64,000 nt of DNA from Myxococcus sp. CA023 (lineage in GTDB: Bacteria; Myxococcota; Myxococcia; Myxococcales; Myxococcaceae), in assembly GCF_010998615.1 (NCBI RefSeq), contig NZ_JAAEAH010000011.1, positions 78,570 to 142,569 of the forward strand, read 5' to 3'. The notes beneath the pieces are model-generated. The model worked only from the letters and a program-made list of their open reading frames with translations. It was not told the DNA's origin and made no database searches. The translations under genes and the position numbers were made by a program. Shown here piece by piece: positions 34,411-43,128 of the stretch (the stretch's first letter is position 1; every line of letters begins with the position of its first letter).

Positions 34411-35781
34411 TCAAGCAGCGGCGCGCGTCCCCACGGGGCGGCGCACCCAGAGTCCCGACGGGCGCGGCATCGGCTGGCCGCGCTCGAAAACCCTCGTCCC
34501 TCGCAGGAACGTCATCTCCACCACGCCCGTCAACGTCCGGCCCGCGTACGGCGTTATCGGATGACGGTGTAGCAGGCGCTGTGGCTCCACGGCGAATGAA
34601 GCATCCGGGTCGAACACCACCAGGTCCGCGTCCGCACCGGGCGCCAGCGTCCCCTTGACACCCGCGAGGCCCACCAGCCGCGCGGGGGCTTCGCACATCC
34701 AGCGCACCAGCGACTCCAGCCCCAATCCGCGCCGCTTCGCCTCCGTCCACACCGCCGGCAGGCTGAGCTGCAACGACGCGATGCCGCCCCAGGCCGCGCC
34801 GAAGTCGCCGCGCTCCAGGTGCTTCAGCGCGGGCGTGCACGGTGAGTGGTCCGACACCACCAGCTCGATGTCCCCCTGCGCCAGCCCGGCCCACAGCCGC
34901 TCGCGGTTCTCCGCCTCGCGGATGGGTGGCGCGCACTTGAAGTGGGTCGCGCCGTCCTCAATCTCCTCCGCCGTGAAGCTCAGGTAGTGCGGGCACGTCT
35001 CCACCGACACGTCCAGGCCCTCGCGCCGGGCCTCGCTCAGCACGGGCAGCGCCTCCGCGGAGGACAGGTGGACGATGTGCACGCGGCAGCGGTGCGCGCG
35101 CGCCAACGCCACCATCATCCGGATGGCCTCGTTCTCCCAGCGCTTCGGGCGCGACTCCAGGTAGCCGCGGTACGTGCGCGCGTCCCCACCGGCGACCAGC
35201 CCTTCCACCGGGGACTCCAGCTCCGCGTGGACGATGAGCGGGACGCCCCGGCGCGCGAGGATGGGCATGGCCACGTCGAGCACCTCGCGCGTCGCATGCG
35301 GAAACTCGTCCACGCCGGAGGGGCACAGGAAGCACTTGAAGCCGGAGATGCCCGCGTCGATGAGCGCCTCCAGTTCGCCCGCGTTGCCCGGGATGACGCC
35401 GCCCCAGAAGGCATGGTCCACCTGGCAGCGCCCCTGGGCCGCCTCGGCCTTCAGCTTCAGCGCCGCCAGCGTGGTGGTGGGCGGCAGCGAGTTGAGCGGC
35501 ATGTCCACCACCGTGGTGATGCCTCCCGCGGCCGCCGCGCGCGTGGCCGTCTCGAAGCCCTCCCACTCGGTGCGGCCGGGCTCGTTGATGTGCGCGTGGC
35601 TGTCCACCACACCGGGCATCAGCACCTTGTCGCCCACGTCCACCACTGGCAGTCCGGAGGGAATCTCCGCGTGAGACACCACCGCGGCCACCTTGCCGCC
35701 ACGCACCACGACCGCCGCCTCGCGCACGCCTTCGCCCGTGACCACGCGTCGGCCGCGCACCACGAACTGCTCTCCACTCAT
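34411..35781 (-). CDS. allB: Allantoinase
   Basis: The 456-residue zinc amidohydrolase opens allantoin to allantoate. The metal-binding VDSHAHINEPGRTEWEG motif, the region of the carboxylated lysine (GFKCFLCPSGVDEFP), HAELESP, VHIVHLSSAEALP and the Asp in VVSDHSPCTP match allantoinases rather than dihydroorotases. The length is normal. It is the second gene of the operon; its start overlaps the stop of the FAD enzyme by four bases, while allantoicase follows after 21 bases. Confidence 0.94.
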   Translation of the reverse strand: MSGEQFVVRGRRVVTGEGVREAAVVVRGGKVAAVVSHAEIPSGLPVVDVGDKVLMPGVVDSHAHINEPGRTEWEGFETATRAAAAGGITTVVDMPLNSLPPTTTLAALKLKAEAAQGRCQVDHAFWGGVIPGNAGELEALIDAGISGFKCFLCPSGVDEFPHATREVLDVAMPILARRGVPLIVHAELESPVEGLVAGGDARTYRGYLESRPKRWENEAIRMMVALARAHRCRVHIVHLSSAEALPVLSEARREGLDVSVETCPHYLSFTAEEIEDGATHFKCAPPIREAENRERLWAGLAQGDIELVVSDHSPCTPALKHLERGDFGAAWGGIASLQLSLPAVWTEAKRRGLGLESLVRWMCEAPARLVGLAGVKGTLAPGADADLVVFDPDASFAVEPQRLLHRHPITPYAGRTLTGVVEMTFLRGTRVFERGQPMPRPSGLWVRRPVGTRAAA

Positions 35782-37223
35782 GGCTCGAATTCCTTCTCGT
35801 CGTAACCCGCAAGGGACTCGAAGAACGCGTCCCGGTCATCCACGTAGAGCTGCAGCGTCACCCCGGACACGAGCCGGGGCAGGCCGTACTTCATGCCGGA
35901 GATGCTCGCGCCCCCGAAGCCCAGCGAGAGCAGGCAGCCAAAGGTGAAGTTGAAGATGCCCTGGAGCCATGGCGCCTTCCCCGGTTGCTTCTCCTGAAGC
36001 TCGAAGTGCGCGCCCAGGTACGGGTGCCGCAGCAGGTCCGCGTGCGACTGTCCCTCGGGCGGCGTGTACCGGTCCTTCCACAAGGCGATGTCGCCGTGGA
36101 GGCCCGCCAGCTCCGGACGCAGCGACAGGTCCGTCACCGTGCCGCTACCGATGATGAGCTTGTCGAACACGAACTGCCCATGAGGCGTGGTGACGCGCGC
36201 CTGTCCGTCCACCTCTTCCGCGCCGAGCCAGGGACTGCCGCCGTGCAGGTGGAACTGGGGAAAGGCCCGCGCCCGGCTGAAAGTGTCCGACGGTGGCAAC
36301 TGCCCCATCTCGATGATGCGGTGGATGAAACGCCAGCGGTCCGCGTCCGGCAGGTCCGCGTGGTGCTTGAGAAAGCCCACGAACTCCGCCCAGCGGTAGG
36401 GATTCACGTTGGGCAGCGTCTTGCGGCGGTAGAAGAGGTGGACCTCGGCCGCGCCGTGCTCCAGCGCCACGGCGGCGTTGTCGAATGCGGAGGCCCCTGC
36501 GCCGAGCACCCCCACGCACTTGCCACGCAGGGCCTCGAAGTCGATGGCGTCACGCGTGTGGGCGTACAGCTCGCGCCGCAGCCCGGCCACCACGGACGGC
36601 ACTTCCCAGCGGCCAGAGCCGTCAATGCCCGTGGCCAGCACCACCTTGCGCGCATGCACCACGTCCGTGGTGCCCTTGCGTGTGTCGATGAGTGGAACGG
36701 AGAAGCAGTCCTCCTCCGCGCCCCAGGCGATGGCCCCCGCGCGCGTGCCACACCGCACGGGGATGGCGAGCGTGCCGCGGTACCAGTCGAGGTAGTCCGC
36801 CCACATCTCCTTGGGGATTCGGACCACCGCCTCCCACGAACCTTCGCCGTGCTGCGCCTCGTACCAGGACTGGAAGCAGAGACTTGGCAGGTTATGGTCC
36901 GGGCCCGTCAGGTGCTTGGGTGTCCGCAGCGTGTGCATGCGGGCGAAAGTCTTCCACGGTCCGGCGAGGCCCTGCTCGCAGTCATCCACCACGAGCAGGT
37001 TCGTGACGCGCTCACGCATCAACCCGAAGGCGGCGGTGAGCCCGCTCTGCCCACCACCGATGACGAGCACGTCCAACACGGCCCGTCCGTCCCGCGTGCG
37101 GCGCGGCAGCACCCACGGTCTGCGTGGGTACTCCAACTGCTCCAGGTCCTTCCGGATTCGAGTTTCCAGCGCGGCGAGAGCAGAGGCGGAAGGCAGCTCG
37201 GCGGGGCTCGAGGGGACGCGCAT
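35778..37223 (-). CDS. FAD/NAD(P)-binding flavoprotein, candidate urate-oxidising enzyme of the purine operon
   Basis: This is a 481-residue flavin enzyme. Near the N-terminus the FAD fold VLVIGGGQSGLTAAFGLM is followed by MHTLRTPKHLTGPD. A second dinucleotide fold GVLGAGASAFDNAAVAL lies near the middle, for NAD(P)H. The two-Rossmann layout recalls class B (FMO/BVMO-like) monooxygenases, although the BVMO fingerprint is not clear. It differs from HpxO urate hydroxylases, which are class A enzymes with a single dinucleotide fold. It is the first gene of the operon and overlaps allantoinase by four bases, while no uricase of any known family is encoded here; urate hydroxylation is therefore an inference from context. 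The ATG at 37223 is uncertain; 37232 is also possible. The ATG-proximal 30 residues look like a helical leader. Confidence 0.85.
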   Translation of the reverse strand: MRVPSSPAELPSASALAALETRIRKDLEQLEYPRRPWVLPRRTRDGRAVLDVLVIGGGQSGLTAAFGLMRERVTNLLVVDDCEQGLAGPWKTFARMHTLRTPKHLTGPDHNLPSLCFQSWYEAQHGEGSWEAVVRIPKEMWADYLDWYRGTLAIPVRCGTRAGAIAWGAEEDCFSVPLIDTRKGTTDVVHARKVVLATGIDGSGRWEVPSVVAGLRRELYAHTRDAIDFEALRGKCVGVLGAGASAFDNAAVALEHGAAEVHLFYRRKTLPNVNPYRWAEFVGFLKHHADLPDADRWRFIHRIIEMGQLPPSDTFSRARAFPQFHLHGGSPWLGAEEVDGQARVTTPHGQFVFDKLIIGSGTVTDLSLRPELAGLHGDIALWKDRYTPPEGQSHADLLRHPYLGAHFELQEKQPGKAPWLQGIFNFTFGCLLSLGFGGASISGMKYGLPRLVSGVTLQLYVDDRDAFFESLAGYDEKEFEP

Positions 37224-37393
37224 GGGCCTCATCGTATCCGCGCACCGCGTCAGTGAGCCAAGACGCCCCGGAATGACAGGGAATTGTCCAAAACCCCAAA
37301 GGTTCACTGGAGATTACGTCACCTTCAACGCTTCCCCCACTGGGCTGCTTGGCTATGCTGCGCGCCCTTCGTTTCCGCCCGAGGTGAATCCGC

Positions 37394-39049
37394 GTGATCA
37401 ACGCCCATACCCGCGTCCCGCCGCCGAAGAACGAGCCTGTCCTCTCCTATGCGCCCGGTACCGCCGAGCGCCGGGAGGTACAAGCCGAGCTGAAGCGCAT
37501 GGCCGGTGAGCAGATCGACATCCCCGTCATCATCGGCGGCAAGCACATCCGCACCGGCAAGACGGACACCGTGCGCATGCCGCACAACCACTCGCACGTG
37601 CTGGCCACGCTGCACGAGGCGGATGCCAGCCACGCGGAGCAGGCCATCCAGGCCGCCCTGGCCGTCAAGGACGACTGGGCGCGCATGCCCTTCCAGTCGC
37701 GCGCCGCCATCTTCCTGCGCGCCGCGGAGTTGCTGGCCTCGCGCTACCGTCCCATCCTCAACGCCGCCACCATGCTGGGTCAGTCCAAGACGGCCCACCA
37801 GGCGGAGATTGACGCGACGTGCGAGGCCGTGGACTTCCTGCGCTACAACGTCCACTTCGCCGAGCAGATTCTCGGCTGGCAGCCGGAGGCCGCGCACCAG
37901 ACGTGGAACATGACGGACTACCGTCCGCTGGACGGCTTCGTCTTCGCGGTGGCGCCGTTCAACTTCACGGCCATTGCCCTCAACCTGGCCACCGCGCCGG
38001 CGATCATGGGCAACGTGGTGCTCTTCAAGCCGTCGTCCACGGCGGCCCTGAGTGCCTGGTACATCATGGAGCTGCTGCGCGAGGCGGGCCTGCCCGACGG
38101 CGTCATCAACATGCTCCCGGGTGACGGCCCCACGGTGGGCAACCCGGTGCTGGCCAGTCCGCACCTGGGCGGCATCCACTTCACCGGCTCCACGCCGACG
38201 TTCAACGCCATGTGGCGCACGGTGGGAGAGAACATCTCCCGGTACAAGCAGTACCCCCGCATCGTCGGCGAGACGGGCGGCAAGGACTTCATCGTCGCCC
38301 ACCCGTCCGCGGCGGACGACCTGGAGGCGCTCGCGGTGGCCATCGTCCGCGGCGGCTTCGAGTACCAGGGCCAGAAGTGCTCCGCGGCCAGCCGCGTCTT
38401 CATCCCCGAATCCCTGTGGCCCAAGCTGAAGCCGCGCCTCCAGGCGCTCATCAGCGAGGTCCGCATGGGTGACGTGTCGGACTTCAGCAACTTCATGGGC
38501 GCCGTCATCGACGAGAAGTCCTTCAAGAAGGTCTCCTCGTACATCGACCTGGCCAAGAGCGACAGCGGGGCCAGCATCGTGGCCGGCGGCGACGTGGACC
38601 GGAAGCAGGGTTGGTTCGTGAAGCCCACGCTGGTGCAGCTCGACAGCCCCACCCACCGCATCCTTCGCGAGGAGATCTTCGCGCCGCTGGTGGGCCTGCA
38701 CGTCTACCCGGATGCGAAGTACGAGGAGACGCTGCGCGAGGTCGACCAGGCCGCGTCCTACGCCCTCACCGGCGCGGTGTTCGCGCGCGACCGGAAGGCC
38801 ATCGACACGGCGCTGCGCGAGCTGCGCCACGCGGCGGGCAACTTCTACATCAACGACAAGCCCACCGGCGCTGTCGTGGGCCAGCAACCCTTCGGCGGTG
38901 GCCGCGCGTCCGGCACCAACGACAAGGCGGGCTCGGCGCTCAACCTGGTGCGGTGGACCAGCCCCCGCACCATCAAGGAGACGTTCGTCCCGCCCGTGAA
39001 GGTGCCCTACCCCTTCATGGACAACGACCCGAACGAAGGCGCCATCTGA
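37394..39049 (+). CDS. L-glutamate gamma-semialdehyde (1-pyrroline-5-carboxylate) dehydrogenase
   Basis: The 551-residue aldehyde dehydrogenase oxidises glutamate semialdehyde to glutamate, the second step of proline breakdown. The GTG at 37394 has GAGGTG upstream. Key features are FNFTAIALNLATAPAIMGNV, the catalytic Glu in GETGGKDF and the catalytic Cys in EYQGQKCSAASR. The length and the GGKDF/QKCSA motifs match the stand-alone P5CDH of eukaryotes and some bacteria rather than the bifunctional PutA. No proline dehydrogenase lies next to it. It is divergent from the purine operon across 170 bases and 7 bases upstream of an aldose-epimerase-like gene. Confidence 0.94.
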   Translation: MINAHTRVPPPKNEPVLSYAPGTAERREVQAELKRMAGEQIDIPVIIGGKHIRTGKTDTVRMPHNHSHVLATLHEADASHAEQAIQAALAVKDDWARMPFQSRAAIFLRAAELLASRYRPILNAATMLGQSKTAHQAEIDATCEAVDFLRYNVHFAEQILGWQPEAAHQTWNMTDYRPLDGFVFAVAPFNFTAIALNLATAPAIMGNVVLFKPSSTAALSAWYIMELLREAGLPDGVINMLPGDGPTVGNPVLASPHLGGIHFTGSTPTFNAMWRTVGENISRYKQYPRIVGETGGKDFIVAHPSAADDLEALAVAIVRGGFEYQGQKCSAASRVFIPESLWPKLKPRLQALISEVRMGDVSDFSNFMGAVIDEKSFKKVSSYIDLAKSDSGASIVAGGDVDRKQGWFVKPTLVQLDSPTHRILREEIFAPLVGLHVYPDAKYEETLREVDQAASYALTGAVFARDRKAIDTALRELRHAAGNFYINDKPTGAVVGQQPFGGGRASGTNDKAGSALNLVRWTSPRTIKETFVPPVKVPYPFMDNDPNEGAI

Positions 39050-39056
39050 GGCACGT

Positions 39057-39905
39057 ATGAACGGTCCGTTCCCCGGCATCGCTGGCCTGGACACGTACGC
39101 GCTGGTGGACGGTGGGAGCCGCGTGGAGGTCATCCCTTCACGCGGTGCCATCGTCACCCGGATGAACGTGGACGGTGACGAGCTGCTGTACCTCGACGAG
39201 GCCACGGTCGCGGACCCGGCGAAGAACGTGCGCGGGGGCATCCCCGTGCTGTTCCCCAACGCCGGGCCGCTGCCGGGGGACACCTATTCCGTGGACCGTC
39301 AGCAGTACACGCTGCCGCAGCACGGCTTCGCGCGGAAACTTCCGTGGAAGGTGCGGCATGCGGACGCATCACGGCTGGTGGTGGAGCTGTCCTCCAACGA
39401 GGAGACGCTGCGCCACTTCCCGTGGCGGTTCGACGCACGGCTCACCTTCTCGCTGGCCGGCCAACGGCTCACGCTGGAGAGCGCGTTCGAGAACCAGGAC
39501 ACGCGGCCCATGCCGCTGCACCTGGGCTTCCATCCGTACTTCCGCGTGCCGGACGCGGCGAAGGCCCAAGCGGGCGTGGACACGGACGCCACGCGCGCGT
39601 GGGACAACTGGCGCAAGCAGGACATGAACGTCACCGGGCTGAACCTCTCCGAGGAGGAAGTGGACCTTCACTTGAAGGACCACTCGAAGCCGGAAACGAC
39701 GTTGGAGCGGGGCCCCGGGCTCAAGCCCATTCGCCTGTCGTGGAGCCCCGAGTACCGCGTCCTCGTCGTGTGGACGCTGCGTGGGAAGGACTTCGTCTGC
39801 GTGGAGCCGTGGACCGCCGCCAAGGGTGCGCTGGCCACGGGGGAAGGGCTGCCGCACGTGCAGCCTGGAACTCGGACGTCGCTTCGCTTCGATATCCAAG
39901 GCTGA
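39057..39905 (+). CDS. Aldose 1-epimerase family protein
   Basis: The 282-residue protein has the galactose mutarotase-like beta-sandwich. NAGPLPGD occurs early, the conserved His in HGFARKLPWKV, LHLGFHPYFRVPD in the middle and the catalytic-Glu region VCVEPWTA near the end. It resembles the YeaD/aldose-6-phosphate branch and should interconvert sugar anomers, with unknown sugar specificity. It follows P5C dehydrogenase by 7 bases, so the two are cotranscribed despite the lack of a metabolic link. Confidence 0.87.
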   Translation: MNGPFPGIAGLDTYALVDGGSRVEVIPSRGAIVTRMNVDGDELLYLDEATVADPAKNVRGGIPVLFPNAGPLPGDTYSVDRQQYTLPQHGFARKLPWKVRHADASRLVVELSSNEETLRHFPWRFDARLTFSLAGQRLTLESAFENQDTRPMPLHLGFHPYFRVPDAAKAQAGVDTDATRAWDNWRKQDMNVTGLNLSEEEVDLHLKDHSKPETTLERGPGLKPIRLSWSPEYRVLVVWTLRGKDFVCVEPWTAAKGALATGEGLPHVQPGTRTSLRFDIQG

Positions 39906-39947
39906 ACGGCAGGGCCAGGAGCCCCCCCGGGGCGACTCCTGCACCTT

Positions 39948-40007
39948 GCTGTTCGGAAATGTCGGGACATTTGCCGCCGCGCAAAACCCCCGACATTTCC
40001 GAACAGC
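39948..40007. repeat. Extragenic palindrome, 19-bp perfect arms
   Basis: The left arm at 39948-39966 (GCTGTTCGGAAATGTCGGG) is the exact reverse complement of the right arm at 39989-40007, with a 22-base loop. Within the left half AAATGTC-GG-GACATTT (39957-39972) forms a second, competing 7-bp palindrome. It sits between the convergent epimerase and LysR genes, 43 bases after the first stop and 73 before the other. No U tract follows. It could act as a terminator, a protein-binding site or a mobile/REP-type element. Confidence 0.9.
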
Positions 40008-40080
40008 GACCTCCCAGCCTCCTCCCGGACCTGGGGGCCCCGACCTCGATGGAGTTTTCGAACAGTGGGCTCCTGGCCCC

Positions 40081-40986
40081 CTACCCCGTCAGCGCGAGCA
40101 ATTCGCCTCGCAGCCAGCGGTTGCGCGGGTCCGCATCCGCCTGCCGGTGCCAGTAGACATGAAGCTCCAGCGGGGGCAGGGACAGCGGCATCGGCAGGAG
40201 GTGGTTGCCCAGCAGCGCGTGCAACTCCGCCGCGCGCCGCCTCGGCATCGTCAGCAGCAAGTCGGAGTCCGCGACGAGTTTGAACGCAGCCTCGTAGTGC
40301 TGACACCGAACGACGACGTCACGCTGGTAGCCCAGGCGGCTGAGCACCAGGTCCTCCACGGCCAGCCCGGTGCGGCGCGAGGACACGGTGACGTGCCGGG
40401 CCGCCATGTACTTCGCCACGTCCAGCTTGCGCCTGCTTCGGCTCACCACGCAGAAGGTGTCTTGCAACAGGGCCGTGCGCTTCAGCTCCGCTCCGGTCTG
40501 CTGCTCCACGTCGATGGAGAGGTCGAGCCGCCCCGACGCGAGGTCCCGCTCCAGCCGCGCCCGGTCGAGCCGGACGCTGGAGATGCGGACCTCCGGCGCG
40601 TGCGCCCGTAACCGAGCCACGAGCAGCGGGAGGATCGACGGCTCCAGCACGTCGTTCATCGCCACCGTGAACTGGCCCACGTCCCGGCGCGGGTCGAAGC
40701 CGCGTCCGCGATGAATCGCCTGTTCGAACAGCGCCAGCGCCTCCCGAATCTCCGGCGCCAACCGCTCCGCGAACGCCGTGGGCGCCACACCGCGCCCCTC
40801 CCGGACGAACAACGGCTCTCCCAGCTGCTCGCGCAGGCGTGCCAGCGCATGGCTCACGGCCGACTGACTGAGGAACAAGACCTCCGCCGCGCGCGTCAGG
40901 TTCCGCTCCCGGAGCACCACGTCGAAGACCCGGAAGAGGTTGAGGTCCAGCCGGGCGAGCCGCGCCGAATCCTGAACAGGGTTCAT
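40081..40986 (-). CDS. LysR-family transcriptional regulator
   Basis: This 301-residue protein has an N-terminal winged helix-turn-helix typical of the family (NLFRVFDVVLRERNLTRAAE, then LSQSAVSHALARLREQLG) and a two-lobed effector domain behind it. It is divergently transcribed from the acyl-CoA dehydrogenase operon with 59 bases between starts, the classic arrangement for a LysR activator and its target. The inducer is unknown; a CoA thioester or hydroxy acid from the operon would be logical. Within LysR the NodD/NahR/LinR-like N-terminus is the closest match I can suggest. Confidence 0.94.
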   Translation of the reverse strand: MNPVQDSARLARLDLNLFRVFDVVLRERNLTRAAEVLFLSQSAVSHALARLREQLGEPLFVREGRGVAPTAFAERLAPEIREALALFEQAIHRGRGFDPRRDVGQFTVAMNDVLEPSILPLLVARLRAHAPEVRISSVRLDRARLERDLASGRLDLSIDVEQQTGAELKRTALLQDTFCVVSRSRRKLDVAKYMAARHVTVSSRRTGLAVEDLVLSRLGYQRDVVVRCQHYEAAFKLVADSDLLLTMPRRRAAELHALLGNHLLPMPLSLPPLELHVYWHRQADADPRNRWLRGELLALTG

Positions 40987-40998
40987 GGTTACACATGA
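40986..40998. promoter_or_regulatory. Candidate LysR T-N11-A box
   Basis: A T-N11-A element spans 40986-40998 within a short dyad TCATG-N6-CATGA (40983-40998). It overlaps the LysR start codon and lies about 50 bases before the dehydrogenase ATG. The position is right for an autoregulatory LysR site, but the dyad is short and partly made of the start codon. Confidence 0.3.
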
Positions 40999-41045
40999 CC
41001 AACATTCACTGGATGCATCAAGGCCCCATGCGCAGGATGAAGGCC

Positions 41046-42281
41046 ATGGACTTCGAGCCCAGTGAGCGAGCCAAGGACTACCTGGAGCGCGTGAAGCGCT
41101 TCATGAGCGAGCACATCCTGCCGGCGGAGGCCCGCTATCACGAAGAACTCCGAGCCACCGCCCAGGGGGGCGACTGGAAGACGTGGCGCGTGCCGCCCGT
41201 CATGGAAGAGCTCAAGGCCAAGGCGAAGGCCGAGGGCCTGTGGAACCTGTTCCTCCCAGACGAGAAGCTCGGCGCCGGGCTCAGCACGCTCGAATACGCC
41301 CCCATCGCCGAGGAGACGGGCCGCAGCTTCATCGCCCCCGAGGTCTTCAACTGCAGCGCCCCGGACACCGGCAACATGGAGGTGCTCTGGAAGTACGGCT
41401 CCGAGGCCCAGCAGGAGCGCTGGCTGAAGCCGCTGCTGGCCGCAGACATCCGCTCGGTGTTCTGTATGACGGAGCCGGACGTGGCCTCGTCGGATGCCAC
41501 CAACATGGCGGCCACCGCCATCGTCGACGGCGACGAGGTCGTCCTCAATGGCAGCAAGTGGTGGTCCAGCGGCCTGGGGCACCCCAACGCGAAGGTGGTC
41601 ATCTTCATGGCCCGCACTCCCGACACTGGAGGGGACCGCCACCACCAGCACTCCATGGTGCTGGTGCCACTGGACGCGCCGGGCGTGAACATCCGCCGCA
41701 TGCTCCCCGTCTACGGCGACTACGACGCGCCCCACGGCCACGGCGAGGTGCACTTCGACAACGTGCGCGTACCGCGCGACAACATCATCGCCGGACCGGG
41801 GATGGGCTTCGAGATTGCCCAGGGCCGGCTCGGACCGGGGCGCATCCACCACTGCATGCGCTGCATCGGAGCCGCGGAGCGGTCCCTGGAGCTGATGATT
41901 GACCGAGGCATGAAGCGCACGGCCTTCGGGAAACCGCTACTCAACCTGGGTGGAAACCGCGAGAAGGTGGCTGAGGCGCGCATCGCCATCGACCAGGCAC
42001 GGCTGCTGACGCTCTACGCGGCCTGGAAGATGGACCAGGTGGGAGCGCTCGGCGCCATGACGGAGATTTCCGCCATCAAGGTCGTCGCGCCAAGTGTCCT
42101 CCAGAAGGTGGTGGACGACGCCATCCAGCTTCACGGCGGCGCGGGTGTATCCCAAGATACGCCGCTGGCGGGATTCTTCGCCCAGGCGCGCAGCCTGCGC
42201 CTCGCGGATGGCCCGGACGAAGTGCACAAGGGTCTCATTGCCCGCATCGAGCTGTCGAAGCGGGGGTTCTCCCGGAGCTGA
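41046..42281 (+). CDS. Acyl-CoA dehydrogenase, ACAD10/ACAD11-like
   Basis: The 411-residue flavoprotein starts at the ATG at 41046, giving the family opening MDFEPSERAKDYLERVKRFM; several upstream ATGs exist but would run into the divergent promoter region. FAD-binding signatures are FCMTEPDVASSDATN and SKWWSSGLGHP, and the C-terminal domain contains QLHGGAGVSQDTPLAGFFAQ and RLADGPDEVH, close to the mammalian ACAD10/11 pattern. It should oxidise or rearrange an acyl-CoA at the alpha-beta bond. The same operon encodes an SDR, an APH-like kinase and a phosphatase, matching the domain content of ACAD10/11 as separate genes. The SDR begins 5 bases later. Confidence 0.93.
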   Translation: MDFEPSERAKDYLERVKRFMSEHILPAEARYHEELRATAQGGDWKTWRVPPVMEELKAKAKAEGLWNLFLPDEKLGAGLSTLEYAPIAEETGRSFIAPEVFNCSAPDTGNMEVLWKYGSEAQQERWLKPLLAADIRSVFCMTEPDVASSDATNMAATAIVDGDEVVLNGSKWWSSGLGHPNAKVVIFMARTPDTGGDRHHQHSMVLVPLDAPGVNIRRMLPVYGDYDAPHGHGEVHFDNVRVPRDNIIAGPGMGFEIAQGRLGPGRIHHCMRCIGAAERSLELMIDRGMKRTAFGKPLLNLGGNREKVAEARIAIDQARLLTLYAAWKMDQVGALGAMTEISAIKVVAPSVLQKVVDDAIQLHGGAGVSQDTPLAGFFAQARSLRLADGPDEVHKGLIARIELSKRGFSRS

Positions 42282-42286
42282 CGGCC

Positions 42287-43111
42287 ATGGCAACTCAACG
42301 CATCTTCATCACCGGTGGTGCCAGCGGACTTGGCAAGGCCATCGCCGTGCGCTTCGCTCGCGCCGGCTGGAAGGTCTGCATCGGCGACGTCAACGACACC
42401 CGCGGCGAGGAGGCATTGAAGGAGCTCTCCGCGTTGGCGCCCCAGGCCCATTACCTGCGCTGTGACGTGCGGCGTGAGGAGGACCTGCGCGAGGCCCTGG
42501 ACTGGCTCACGGCGCAGTGGGGCGGCGTGGACGTAGTCATCAACAACGCTGGTGTCGCGCAGGCCGGCGCCATCGAAGACGTGTCGATTGACGACTGGCA
42601 GTGGATCATCGACATCAACCTGCTGGGCGTCGTGCGTGGGTGCAAGGTGTTCACGCCTGCCTTCAAGAAGCAGGGCCACGGCCACATCGTCAACGTGGCA
42701 TCCATGGCGGGCCTGCTCGATGTGCCGCTGATGAGCAGCTACAACGCGACCAAGGCCGCCGTCGTGTCGCTGTCCGAGACGCTGCACAACGAACTGGCGG
42801 AGTACGGCATCGGCGTCAGCGTCGTGTGCCCGTCCTTCTTCAAGACGAACCTGGGTGATTCGCTGCGCACCACGGACCCTCGGCTGGGGGCCACCATGGC
42901 GCGGCTGCTGGAGCGCTCCGCCATCACCGCGGATGACATCGCCAACGACGTCTTCGACGCGGTGGCCGAGCGCGGTTTCTACATCCTGCCCCACGCGGAC
43001 GGCCGCAGGGCCTGGCGGATGAAGCGCCTGCTGCCACGCGACCTCTACGCGTGGGTCATGCGCCGGAACACGCGGGGCATGCGCCCTGGCGCGCATCCAA
43101 AGGCCGGCTGA
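42287..43111 (+). CDS. Short-chain dehydrogenase/reductase
   Basis: The 274-residue protein has the classical SDR nucleotide-binding ITGGASGLGKA, the NNAG motif (VVINNAGVAQ), a Ser in VNVASMAGL and the catalytic SYNATKAA (Y-x-x-x-K). The Asp near the end of strand two (CIGDVN) suggests NAD preference. Its substrate is probably the hydroxy- or ketoacyl intermediate handled by the operon. It follows the dehydrogenase by 5 bases and precedes the kinase gene by 17. Confidence 0.92.
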   Translation: MATQRIFITGGASGLGKAIAVRFARAGWKVCIGDVNDTRGEEALKELSALAPQAHYLRCDVRREEDLREALDWLTAQWGGVDVVINNAGVAQAGAIEDVSIDDWQWIIDINLLGVVRGCKVFTPAFKKQGHGHIVNVASMAGLLDVPLMSSYNATKAAVVSLSETLHNELAEYGIGVSVVCPSFFKTNLGDSLRTTDPRLGATMARLLERSAITADDIANDVFDAVAERGFYILPHADGRRAWRMKRLLPRDLYAWVMRRNTRGMRPGAHPKAG

Positions 43112-43128
43112 ACAAGGGGCCATCACGC

